Source of the DNA: Tsuneonella rigui
GTDB lineage: Bacteria > Pseudomonadota > Alphaproteobacteria > Sphingomonadales > Sphingomonadaceae
Length of the DNA: 64,000 nucleotides
Reading direction: 5' to 3'
Assembly (NCBI RefSeq): GCF_003958625.1
Contig: NZ_RSEL01000013.1
Location: 124,001 to 188,000, forward strand
Under the pieces are notes generated by a model. That model was not told the DNA's origin. It saw nothing but the letters and a program-made list of their open reading frames with translations, and did no database searches. The position numbers were made by a program, and so were the translations under genes. Of this stretch, positions 1 to 7,131 are shown piece after piece (positions within the stretch are counted from its first letter, which is position 1; each line of letters starts with the position of its first letter).

Positions 1-238
1 CGCCATCGGGCTCGACCGGCTGCGCATCGTCAGCGCCGACCAGGCGCTCGGCCGCGGCACCGCGATCGCGCTGGGCAAGAACATCGGCCGGCGGTTCTAC
101 GTCGAGATCATCACCGACGGGCGTGGCTACAGCGCCACGCAGGCGGAGTTCCGCATCACCTCGTGGCTGTCGATCCTGGGCTCGATCTCGACCATCGGCC
201 GCGAATCGATCGTGGCCAAGGCGAGCAAGGACTACTGA
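1..238 (+). CDS. tamB: TamB-like translocation/assembly protein, C-terminal end
   Basis: Only the last 78 codons are present, because the gene runs in from the left edge; the reading frame begins at base 2 and ends at the TGA at 236-238. The residues look like the C-terminal beta-rich end of TamB/DUF490 proteins (a GKNIGRRFYVEI strand, then ITSWLSILGS and IGRESIVAKASKDY). TamB is an inner-membrane-anchored periplasmic protein that works with the outer-membrane protein TamA in envelope assembly and lipid transport; this is family knowledge. The identification rests on a short C-terminal piece, so the family is likely but the exact gene name is less certain. Confidence 0.7.
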   Translation, partial: AIGLDRLRIVSADQALGRGTAIALGKNIGRRFYVEIITDGRGYSATQAEFRITSWLSILGSISTIGRESIVAKASKDY

Positions 239-268
239 ACGAGCAGCACGGGTTGCCCATCCTCACCC

Positions 269-377
269 CGTCATCCCCGCGAAAGCGGGGACCCATCACG
301 AGGGGTAGCCCGCCGAGCTACCGGCCGGATTGGGCCGCAAGCGAAGGAGATGGGCCCCCGCTTGCGCGGGGGTGACG
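269..377. repeat. REP-like intergenic palindrome
   Basis: Two inverted arms, 269-296 (starts CGTCATCCCCGCGAAAGCG) and 350-377 (ends GCGCGGGGGTGACG), face each other across about 53 bases. Each arm also contains its own small hairpin (CCCCGC-GAAA-GCGGGG on the left). The element lies between two genes that converge on it. This sequence type is a well-known dispersed palindrome in sphingomonads and other proteobacteria. It may act as a transcription terminator or mRNA stabiliser here. Short reading frames across it are not genes. Confidence 0.85.
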
Positions 378-396
378 ATTTTCGAAGGAGTGCGCT

Positions 397-975
397 TCAG
401 CTCGCCTTCGCGGGCGTGGCCGACTTCACCAGGCCATCGAGCGGCAGCACCACGCCGTTGCTGGCGACCAGCGCCGCCCCGTCGATCTTCGCCTTGGCAC
501 CGTCGGCACCGGTGGCGGTGAGGACGTCACCGTCGGCGCTGAAGGTGACCATGCTATCGGCGAGGGTGCGCATCTGCACCGGCCCCTTCTTGTCGGCGAT
601 CGCCTTCTTGATCGCGTCGGGGGTCAAGTGACCGGGAAGGATATGCCCGCGCAGCACGGCAACCAGTTCGGCCCGGTTGGCCGGATCGGTCAGCGCCTTG
701 TTGTCGATCTTGGCAAAGGCATCGTCATCAGGCGCGAGGAGCGTGTAGCTGCCGGGTCCGTCGAACACGTCGGCAAGGCCCGCTTCGGACAGCGCGGTCG
801 AAACCGTGGTCAGCCCCGGCGCGCTGCCGATGGTCGCGGCGAGCGTGCGGTGGCCGGCATCGGCGTTGCCGGTGGCGGTGGCAGTCGCGCCGCTATCGTC
901 ACCCTGAGAGCAGGCGCCAAGCGAGACCGCCGCGGCCAGCGTGGCGGCCGCGGCGAACGAACGAAATGCAGTCAT
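397..975 (-). CDS. Fasciclin-domain lipoprotein
   Basis: This is a 192-residue exported protein. An N-terminal signal ends in a lipobox (VSLGAC), so it should be lipid-anchored in the envelope. A short Thr/Ala/Gly-rich linker follows, then one fasciclin (FAS1) domain: TLLAPDDDAF is the classic first FAS1 motif, and GHILPGHLTPDAIKKAI followed by a closing VVLPLDGLV match the rest of the fold. FAS1 domains mediate adhesion; the ligand here is unknown. An ATG two codons upstream (981) touches the ribosome site GAGGAG directly, while the ATG at 975 lies six bases after it, so 975 is preferred. The gene stands alone and converges on the tamB end. Confidence 0.85.
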   Translation of the reverse strand: MTAFRSFAAAATLAAAVSLGACSQGDDSGATATATGNADAGHRTLAATIGSAPGLTTVSTALSEAGLADVFDGPGSYTLLAPDDDAFAKIDNKALTDPANRAELVAVLRGHILPGHLTPDAIKKAIADKKGPVQMRTLADSMVTFSADGDVLTATGADGAKAKIDGAALVASNGVVLPLDGLVKSATPAKAS

Positions 976-985
976 CGGCATCTCC

Positions 986-2032
986 TCAGGTCAGCAGCTG
1001 GATCGCGGCCTGGATCAGTTGCGTGGTCGGATCGACCTCGTACACATAGCCGTCGGCGTAGCGATAATAGGCGTCCGGCCCGTCGAGGTACTGGTCGCGA
1101 TAGGCGTAGGGGACGTTGTACACGTCGTATCCGAGCGGCATCCGCTGGCCGACCGCGAACTGGTCGCCCGTCAGCAACGCGGCGATCGAGGTGATCGCAT
1201 TGCTCTGCGGATCGACGCGGTAGAGCACGTCGTCGGCATAGCGGTACGAGTTCGGCGCGCCGAGGTTGTAGTAATCGACGTAGTAGTCGGGCACCGGATA
1301 GGGGTCGTAATAGCTCGGCCAAGGATTGCCGACCGACAGCGCGCCGCCCAGCAGCGGGAGGTAGCCCAGCACCGAACCGGTGTTGTTGGTGCGATAGAGA
1401 TAGCCGTCGTCGTAGTAGTAGCGGCCGTCGCCCAGCGACGAGTAACCGAACCACGACGGGCTGTAATACCCGCCGCGATAGGTGCCGTTCTGCTTAGCCA
1501 GACCCGGAGGCTGGCAGCCGTTGTTCTTCTTCGCGAGGCCCGGAGGGCACCCGTCGATCAGGCCGCGCAGGCCGCGGTCGTCGAAGCCGACGGTGCGCAC
1601 CACGCGGACGTCGTCGCGCCCGCCGTTGCCGCGCACTTCGCGCACTTCGCGCACGACACGGACGTTATCGCGGTCGACCGAGCGCACGACATCCTGCCGT
1701 CCCTTGCCGTTGCCGTTGCCGTTCCCGTTGCCGCGATCGTTCCCCTGAGCGACGACCCGCTCGGCCTTGCGCTCAGGGCCGCGCGCTTGCGCCTGCGCGG
1801 TGCGCGCCTGCCCCTTGTCCGCTTTGGCGTTCATCTGCGGACCGGAGCGGTCCTGGCCCTGGCCTTTGCCACCGCCATTCCCGTTGCCGCCGCCCTTCAA
1901 CGCGGGACCGGCCGCCGCATGGCCGCCGCCGTGGCCGCCACCATTGCCGCCGCCGTTACCCTTGCCGGGGTCCGCGTAAGTCGCGCTCGCGGCGAGAGCC
2001 AGGCTCGCCGCGCCAAGCATTAGCATGCGCAT
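986..2032 (-). CDS. Secreted Gly/Asn-rich protein with tandem Tyr-rich repeats
   Basis: This is a 348-residue exported protein. A signal peptide (MRMLMLGAASLALAASATYA) is followed by a Gly/Asn/Lys-rich low-complexity region to about residue 110, a basic VRVV segment, and a CPPGLAKK...CQPPGLAK double motif seen in various proteobacterial exported proteins. The C-terminal ~145 residues consist of about two and a half copies of a 59-60 residue module (YRYADxxLYRVDP...VG..P..YD.Y.VP..Y.D.Y..G.P), at roughly 1247-1423, 1067-1246 and 989-1066. GAAGGAG lies just upstream of the ATG at 2032, which decides that start over an upstream TTG. Function is unknown; a cell-surface or matrix role is only a guess. 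Confidence 0.7.
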   Translation of the reverse strand: MRMLMLGAASLALAASATYADPGKGNGGGNGGGHGGGHAAAGPALKGGGNGNGGGKGQGQDRSGPQMNAKADKGQARTAQAQARGPERKAERVVAQGNDRGNGNGNGNGKGRQDVVRSVDRDNVRVVREVREVRGNGGRDDVRVVRTVGFDDRGLRGLIDGCPPGLAKKNNGCQPPGLAKQNGTYRGGYYSPSWFGYSSLGDGRYYYDDGYLYRTNNTGSVLGYLPLLGGALSVGNPWPSYYDPYPVPDYYVDYYNLGAPNSYRYADDVLYRVDPQSNAITSIAALLTGDQFAVGQRMPLGYDVYNVPYAYRDQYLDGPDAYYRYADGYVYEVDPTTQLIQAAIQLLT

Positions 2033-2136
2033 CTGGTATCTCCTTCGCGTGACCAACGGGCGCTCGCGGCTGGCGTTCCATTAACATGAGATAACAATCG
2101 GCCCTGCTGCCGCACTGTGGCCGATTCGCCCCACAG

Positions 2137-2709
2137 TCAGCCCGCGTAGAGCGCAGCTTCGGCGGCGCGGCGGCGGGTCAGCCCCTTGAGCACCCGCCCG
2201 CCCGCGCGGTTCCAGCGGGCGAACTCGGCCGCCGCCGCGCCGTAATCGCCCGCGAGGTGGCGCTTGGTCAGCGTCGCGCGGCCAATCGCGCCGGTGTTAT
2301 AGTGAAAGCTGACCAGCGCATCGAACTGCGCCTGCGTAGTGGGTGCATCGCCGATCGCGGCGGCCACCTCGCTCGCGTGACGCGCCACGTCGGCCTCGAG
2401 CCGCGCATCGCATTGGGCGCGCGTCCACACGGTGTTGGGGCCGATGTCGGGCCCGGTGGCGCCCCAGCCGATCGTCCAAGGAGCCGCGCCCGTGCCGGGG
2501 TCGGGGTAAGCCTCGACCAGGCGATCGGGCCGCACTCTCGCGCACCCTTCGAATTGCTTGATCAGCGAAAGACCCGCCGGGCTCACCGTGCGCGGCGAAT
2601 CGCCGCCCAGCGCCGCATCGATCGCCGCGTCGAGCGCCGCCACCTCGCGCCGCGCAAATCCGCGCCCGAGCATCCGCCGAATCGCGTCGAAAATCACCTT
2701 GCGCTGCAT
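2137..2709 (-). CDS. GH24 family lysozyme
   Basis: This 190-residue protein belongs to the phage-type (GH24) muramidases that cut the MurNAc-GlcNAc bond of peptidoglycan. The family's Glu-Asp-Thr triad is visible: Glu54 in KQFEG, Asp70 in AYPDPGTG and Thr79 in PWTIGWGAT. LVSFHYNTGAIG and the end motif GRVLKGLTRRRAAEAALY are also typical. The first ~45 residues (predicted helical) precede the domain and show no signal peptide. No holin, spanin or other phage gene lies nearby, so it is more likely a domesticated single gene than part of a prophage. It diverges from the XRE regulator and could share its operator region. Confidence 0.85.
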   Translation of the reverse strand: MQRKVIFDAIRRMLGRGFARREVAALDAAIDAALGGDSPRTVSPAGLSLIKQFEGCARVRPDRLVEAYPDPGTGAAPWTIGWGATGPDIGPNTVWTRAQCDARLEADVARHASEVAAAIGDAPTTQAQFDALVSFHYNTGAIGRATLTKRHLAGDYGAAAAEFARWNRAGGRVLKGLTRRRAAEAALYAG

Positions 2710-2790
2710 GGGGCCGCCTCATTGCCGGATGGGGAGGCAGAGGCATCTGGCGGGAAAACCGCGTGTAGGAAAATGATTTCTCGCGTGACG

Positions 2791-2841
2791 TGTAAAGAGC
2801 TCTTGACTGACAAGAGTTCTTGACTGTAAAGCGCTCTTGTC
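2791..2841. promoter_or_regulatory. Three tandem 17-bp operator repeats before the XRE gene
   Basis: Three copies lie head to tail with no gap: TGTAAAGAGCTCTTGAC (2791-2807), TGACAAGAGTTCTTGAC (2808-2824) and TGTAAAGCGCTCTTGTC (2825-2841). Each is an imperfect palindrome centred on AAGAG/CTCTT. The array ends 20 bases before the GTG start of the XRE regulator and about 80 bases from the divergent lysozyme start. This is the expected layout for an autoregulatory operator bound by several dimers in a row. TTGACT within the array could be a -35 element. Binding by the neighbouring regulator is inference. Confidence 0.75.
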
Positions 2842-2861
2842 AGGCAGAGACGGAGCGGACG

Positions 2862-3071
2862 GTGGAAAATCGGTTGCGGATGTACCGCGAGGCGAAGGGG
2901 TGGAGCCAGGGCGAGCTCGCCCGCCGCCTCGGGGTGTCGCGGCAGACGATCAACGCGGTCGAGACCGACAAGTACGATCCGTCGCTGCCGCTGGCGCTGC
3001 GCATGGCCAGGCTGTTCGAGGCCGCCGTGCCGGACCTGTTCATCGATCACTGGATGCCGGAGGGCGAATAA
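2862..3071 (+). CDS. XRE-family helix-turn-helix regulator (YozG-like)
   Basis: This is a very small (69-residue) DNA-binding protein made almost entirely of one HTH_3 domain: RLRMYREAKGWSQGELARRL, then GVSRQTINAVETDKYDPSL with the recognition helix at SRQTINAVE. The C-terminal LFEAAVPDLFI is typical of the small YozG-type regulators that sit beside membrane proteins. A longer frame with a TTG start (2820) would run through the operator repeats; the GTG at 2862 has a GGAG site seven bases upstream and fits the family length. The membrane protein gene starts one base after the stop codon, so the two are surely co-transcribed. Likely an autorepressor. Confidence 0.85.
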   Translation: MENRLRMYREAKGWSQGELARRLGVSRQTINAVETDKYDPSLPLALRMARLFEAAVPDLFIDHWMPEGE

Positions 3072-3072
3072 A

Positions 3073-3726
3073 ATGATGTCCGAAATCAATGCAAAGCCGC
3101 GCTCGGTGCAGCGCAAGACGATCGTCAGCCTGCTAGTCGGCGGGCTCGCCGGCGGGCTCGCCTCGTTCGCCGCGCTGGCGCTGATCGACAGCGGCCAGCT
3201 GGGCGAGCTCGGCACGTCGCGCGAGATCGCGATCATGGTCGCGGTGGTCTATCTCGTGATGGCGGTGTCGGTGGCGTTCGGCGCGCTCAGCCCGAAGCTC
3301 GGCGCGCAGTTCCTCAACGTTGAGGACGCCGAGGAACTGCGCGAGCAGAAGAGCCGGCTGATGGGTAGCGCGGTCGCCACCGCCGCCTTCGGCTTCGCGC
3401 TGGTAGCCGTCGCGCTGGCGGCGCCGCTGGGCCCGGTGGCCGAACCGGTCGCGCTGACGCTGTTCCTTGGGCTGTTCGGCCTCGCCTGGTACCTCGGTGC
3501 GCGCCAGCAGCGGGCCAGCGACGAGTTCATGCGCCAGCTCTCGCGCGATGCCAGTGCCGCGGCATTCTACCTGCTCGCGCTGATCGGCGGCGGGTGGGCG
3601 CTGCTCGCTCACCTCGGCTACGTGATCGCCCCGGCGCCGCTCGACTGGCTCAGCATGTTCGCCGGCTTCCTGCTGATCGCCACGCTGGCGGCCTGCATGC
3701 AGCGCGGGTTGATGACGCCGCGTTGA
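3073..3726 (+). CDS. Multi-pass membrane protein paired with the XRE regulator
   Basis: This 217-residue protein has about six hydrophobic segments (near residues 17-37, 51-71, 96-115, 122-140, 160-180 and 186-206) with short loops; a charged cytoplasmic-type loop holds LNVEDAEELREQKSRLMG. I do not recognise a catalytic motif. Its start codon lies one base past the stop of the XRE regulator, and this regulator-plus-membrane-protein pair recurs in sphingomonads, so the regulator probably controls it. ATG at 3073 and ATG at 3076 are both possible starts. A strong hairpin follows the gene. Function unknown. Confidence 0.75.
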   Translation: MMSEINAKPRSVQRKTIVSLLVGGLAGGLASFAALALIDSGQLGELGTSREIAIMVAVVYLVMAVSVAFGALSPKLGAQFLNVEDAEELREQKSRLMGSAVATAAFGFALVAVALAAPLGPVAEPVALTLFLGLFGLAWYLGARQQRASDEFMRQLSRDASAAAFYLLALIGGGWALLAHLGYVIAPAPLDWLSMFAGFLLIATLAACMQRGLMTPR

Positions 3727-3738
3727 AACCAACGAAAT

Positions 3739-3764
3739 GGGGCGCCCGATCGCTCGGGCGCCCC
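3739..3764. terminator. Hairpin between the membrane gene and glnA
   Basis: An 11-base-pair GC-rich stem (GGGGCGCCCGA / TCGGGCGCCCC) with a TCGC loop lies between two convergent genes. No long T run follows on either strand, so it may be a bidirectional terminator or an mRNA 3' end stabiliser. Confidence 0.6.
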
Positions 3765-3789
3765 AAGTTGAACCTTTTGTGCGCTGAGA

Positions 3790-5199
3790 TCAGGCGCTGT
3801 AGTACATGTCGTATTCGACCGGGCTGGGGGTGGTTTCCCAGCGGGTCACGTCACCCCATAGCAGTTCGACGTAGGCGTCGATCTGGTCCTTGGTGAACAC
3901 GTCGCCCTTCAAGAGGAACGCGTGGTCGGCCTCGAGGCTCTCGAGCGCCTCGCGTAGCGAACCGCACACAGTCGGCACTTCGGCGAGCTCTGCCGGCGGC
4001 AGGTCGTAGAGGTTCTTGTCCATCGCCTCGCCTGGGTGGATCTTGTTCTGGATCCCGTCGAGCCCGGCCATCAGCATCGCCGCGTAGCACAGGTACGGAT
4101 TGGCCATCGCGTCGGGGAAGCGGAACTCGACCCGCTTGGCCTTCTCGCCGGTGCCGTAAGGAATGCGGCAGCTCGCCGAACGATTGCGCGCCGAATAGGC
4201 CAGCAGCACCGGCGCCTCGAACCCCGGGACCAGCCGCTTGTAGCTGTTGGTCGTCGGATTGGTGAACGCATTCAGCGCCTTGGCGTGCTTGATCACCCCG
4301 CCGATGAAGTACAGGCACATGTCGCTGAGGCCGGCGTAGCCGTTGCCCGCGAACAGCGGCTTGCCCTCGTTCCAGATCGACATGTGGGTGTGCATGCCGC
4401 TGCCGTTATCGTCCTTGATCGGCTTGGGCATGAAGGTCGCGGTCTTGCCGTAGGCGTGCGCGACCTGGTGCACGACGTACTTGTAGATCTGCATCCGGTC
4501 GGCGGTTTCTACCAAGGTGCCGAAGGTCAGGCCAAGCTCGTGCTGTGCGGCGGCGACCTCGTGGTGGTGCTTGTCGCACGGCAGGCCCATCTCGATCATG
4601 GTCGAGACCATCTCGGCCCGGATATCGACCGCGCTGTCGACCGGGGCGACCGGGAAATAGCCGCCCTTGGCGCGCGGACGGTGCGCCATGTTTCCGCCGT
4701 CGTATTCGCGGCCCGTATTGGTGGGCAGTTCGATATCATCGAGCTTGAAGCTGCTGCCGGCGTAGCCGTCCTCGAACCGCACGTCGTCGAACATGAAGAA
4801 TTCGGCTTCGGGGCCGACGTAGACGGTGTCGCCGAGGCCGGTCGACTTGAGGAAGTTTTCGGCGCGCTTGGCGGTCGAGCGCGGATCGCGCGCGTACCAT
4901 TCGCCGGTCGAGGGTTCGACGATGTCGCAGAACACGATCATCATCGGCGTCGCGCTGAACGGATCGACGTAGACCGCGCTCAAGTCGGGCTTCAGGATCA
5001 TGTCGCTTTCGTTGATCGCCTTCCAGCCGCCGATCGACGAACCGTCGAACATCAGCCCGTCCTCGAGCTCATCCTCGCCGAGCACCGACGCAACCATCGT
5101 CAGGTGCTGCCACTTGCCCTTGGGATCGGTGAAGCGGAGATCGACCCACTCGATCTCCTCGTCCTTGATCTGCTTGAGCACGTCTTGTGCGGTAGCCAT
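3790..5199 (-). CDS. glnA: Glutamine synthetase type I
   Basis: This 469-residue protein makes glutamine from glutamate, ammonium and ATP as a cytoplasmic dodecamer. It spans the full GSI family length: the N-terminal beta-grasp region ([31 protein letters not shown]), the metal-binding [18 protein letters not shown] and [10 protein letters not shown] segments, and the ATP-site [10 protein letters not shown] and NRSASCRIP. Tyr398 in KNLYDLPP matches the adenylylation site used by GlnE, so the enzyme is probably switched by reversible adenylylation. It follows glnB by 45 bases on the same strand, the common alphaproteobacterial glnBA operon. Confidence 0.98.
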   Translation of the reverse strand: MATAQDVLKQIKDEEIEWVDLRFTDPKGKWQHLTMVASVLGEDELEDGLMFDGSSIGGWKAINESDMILKPDLSAVYVDPFSATPMMIVFCDIVEPSTGEWYARDPRSTAKRAENFLKSTGLGDTVYVGPEAEFFMFDDVRFEDGYAGSSFKLDDIELPTNTGREYDGGNMAHRPRAKGGYFPVAPVDSAVDIRAEMVSTMIEMGLPCDKHHHEVAAAQHELGLTFGTLVETADRMQIYKYVVHQVAHAYGKTATFMPKPIKDDNGSGMHTHMSIWNEGKPLFAGNGYAGLSDMCLYFIGGVIKHAKALNAFTNPTTNSYKRLVPGFEAPVLLAYSARNRSASCRIPYGTGEKAKRVEFRFPDAMANPYLCYAAMLMAGLDGIQNKIHPGEAMDKNLYDLPPAELAEVPTVCGSLREALESLEADHAFLLKGDVFTKDQIDAYVELLWGDVTRWETTPSPVEYDMYYSA

Positions 5200-5244
5200 G
5201 TCTGTTCCTCTTGTGGTCGCTGCCCGGGCGGGAGCGGATGAATG

Positions 5245-5616
<372 letters not shown>

Positions 5617-5632
5617 TCAAGAATCGTGCCAA
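5617..5632 (-). promoter_or_regulatory. Possible sigma-54 promoter for glnBA
   Basis: Read on the minus strand, TTGGCAC is followed by five bases and TTGA. The -24 half matches the sigma-54 consensus (TGGCAC) fully; the -12 half has TTGA where TTGC is expected. Spacing is correct and transcription would start about 20-25 bases before the glnB ATG. NtrC-dependent sigma-54 promoters ahead of glnBA are known in other alphaproteobacteria. One weak half-site keeps this tentative. Confidence 0.45.
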
Positions 5633-5743
5633 GGTTCGCGTTTGGGACTAGGCTATCGAACAGGCGAATTGAAGGGCGTGGGGGCAAGAAAACGCCGCCG
5701 GTTGCCGCCCTTGGCGACACTATCCTGCGCCAGCGATTTTAGG

Positions 5744-5762
5744 CTGCCCGAGAGGCGGGCAG
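5744..5762 (-). terminator. Hairpin after argC
   Basis: CTGCCCG and CGGGCAG form a 7-base-pair stem with a 5-base loop just past the argC stop on its strand, followed by CCTAAAAT. The T-rich tail is weak, so termination efficiency is uncertain. Confidence 0.45.
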
Positions 5763-5774
5763 GGGTGCCCGATT

Positions 5775-6701
5775 TTAAGGCAGCCGCAGCCCGGCGGTCT
5801 CGTCGAGCCCGGCCATCAGGTTGAGCGACTGGACCGCCGCCCCGCTGGCGCCCTTGCCGAGATTGTCGAGCACCGCGACCAGCCTGACCTGGCTGCCGTC
5901 CGCCGAAGCGAACACGTGCAGGTCCATCGCGTCCGACGGCGCCCGCGACTGGCGCAGGAGCAATTCGCCGTCGGGCTCGGCGCCCATGCGAACCACCGGG
6001 CTGTCGGCGAAGAAATCCGCGAGGGACTGGCGCAAAGCGTCGGGCGTCCCTGCTGCCATCGCACTCAGTGGCAGCGGCACTTCAACCACCATCCCGCGAT
6101 ACGCGGGGATGACCGCCGGCGAGAACAGCGGATCGCGCGTCAGGCCGCTCCGCTCGCGCATCTCGGGCACGTGCTTGTGGCCCATGCCGAGCGCGTAGCC
6201 GCGCCAGGCGATATCGGTATCGTCCTCGAACCGCGCGATCAGGCTCTTGCCGCCGCCCGAATAGCCGGAGACCGCGTTGCAGGTGTAGGGCCAGTCGGCG
6301 GGGAGCAAGCCGGCGCGCACCAGCGGTGCGACCAGGGCGATGAAGCCGGTCGAATAGCAGCCGGGATTGGACACCCGCGCGGCCAGTGCGACGGTCTCGC
6401 GCCCGACCAGCTCGGGAAAGCCGAAGGTCCAGGCCTCGGCCACGCGGTGCGCACTCGAGGCGTCGATCACCCGCACCTTGCTCGCCGGATCGATCAGAGC
6501 CACCGCCTCGCGCGCGGCGTCGTCGGGCAGGCAGAGGATCGCGAAGTCGGCGGCATTGAGCGCCTCGCGCCGGGCCGCAGTGTCTTTGCGCCGCGCCTCG
6601 TCGAGCGTGACGAGGATGAACTCGCTCCGCCCCGCCAGCCGGTCGGCGATCTCGAGGCCGGTCGTGCCGACCGCGCCATCGATGAATACCGTCGCCGCCA
6701 C
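5775..6701 (-). CDS. argC: N-acetyl-gamma-glutamyl-phosphate reductase (type 2)
   Basis: This 308-residue NADPH-dependent enzyme carries out the third step of arginine synthesis, reducing N-acetylglutamyl phosphate to the semialdehyde. It has the short type 2 ArgC form: an N-terminal nucleotide fold starting VFIDGAVGTTG, the catalytic Cys115 in RVSNPGCYSTGF, then the substrate domain with AVSGYSGGGKS and MGHKHVPEM. ArgC works in the cytoplasm. It begins four bases after the stop of the small SH3-like gene on the same strand, so the two are probably co-transcribed although a functional link is not evident. No other arg gene is in the window. Confidence 0.95.
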   Translation of the reverse strand: MAATVFIDGAVGTTGLEIADRLAGRSEFILVTLDEARRKDTAARREALNAADFAILCLPDDAAREAVALIDPASKVRVIDASSAHRVAEAWTFGFPELVGRETVALAARVSNPGCYSTGFIALVAPLVRAGLLPADWPYTCNAVSGYSGGGKSLIARFEDDTDIAWRGYALGMGHKHVPEMRERSGLTRDPLFSPAVIPAYRGMVVEVPLPLSAMAAGTPDALRQSLADFFADSPVVRMGAEPDGELLLRQSRAPSDAMDLHVFASADGSQVRLVAVLDNLGKGASGAAVQSLNLMAGLDETAGLRLP

Positions 6702-6705
6702 CGGA

Positions 6706-7053
6706 TCAGTCCTCGGCGGCCAGCTCGGTCAGGTGCAGGTAGCCCGAGGGCCCCTCGGGCGCGAGGCAGCCCCAGCACCACGGACCCGCATAGTCGAGCG
6801 CCTCGAAGGTCGTGCCCGCAGCGAGCCGCGTGACCTCGTCCGACCCCTCGCGCGGCTGGCACAGCAGCACCGCGCCCTCTGGCCCGATCGTCCGCACCTG
6901 GGGCACCACGTAGTGCGCACACAGGTATCGCTCGGCGAGCGCGATGTGCGCCAGGTCGCCGCGGATCGCCACGGTCCCGACCGCCGGACGCGCGACCGGG
7001 CCGGACAGCGAGAGCTGGCCCTGCGGAAGCGGATAGGCGGTGGATTCGGTCAC
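6706..7053 (-). CDS. SH3-like domain protein, possible remnant of a C40 peptidase
   Basis: This is a 115-residue protein without a signal peptide. It contains an N-terminal strand segment (SLSGPVARPAVGTVAIRGDLAHIALAERY) followed by a bacterial SH3-like fold (GAVLLCQPREGSDEVTRLAAGTTFEALDY, then WGCLAPEGPSGYLHLTELA). This arrangement resembles the N-terminal half of NlpC/P60 (C40) peptidases that often neighbour M17 aminopeptidases in sphingomonads. The catalytic C40 domain with its Cys-His pair is absent: the stop is followed four bases later by argC. It may be a trimmed, non-catalytic descendant or an independent binding protein. The resemblance is from memory, not from a search. Confidence 0.55.
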   Translation of the reverse strand: MTESTAYPLPQGQLSLSGPVARPAVGTVAIRGDLAHIALAERYLCAHYVVPQVRTIGPEGAVLLCQPREGSDEVTRLAAGTTFEALDYAGPWCWGCLAPEGPSGYLHLTELAAED

Positions 7054-7131
7054 GGTGCGGGTCGGCCCCTAGTGAGGTGTGCGGCGCGCTTATAGCGCGG
7101 CGGCGTTAACGGCAAGTCAGGGCCAGAGCCC

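Noticed and set aside
941-2023. 360-codon + strand frame opposite the repeat-rich secreted protein
   Set aside because: Antisense shadow of a GC-rich gene: low-complexity Val/Ala/Arg product, no ribosome site, and the minus-strand gene has a signal peptide and repeats.
2137-3726. Prophage remnant (lysozyme, XRE regulator, membrane protein)
   Set aside because: No integrase, holin, structural gene or attachment repeats; each gene has sphingomonad-type features and composition like its surroundings.
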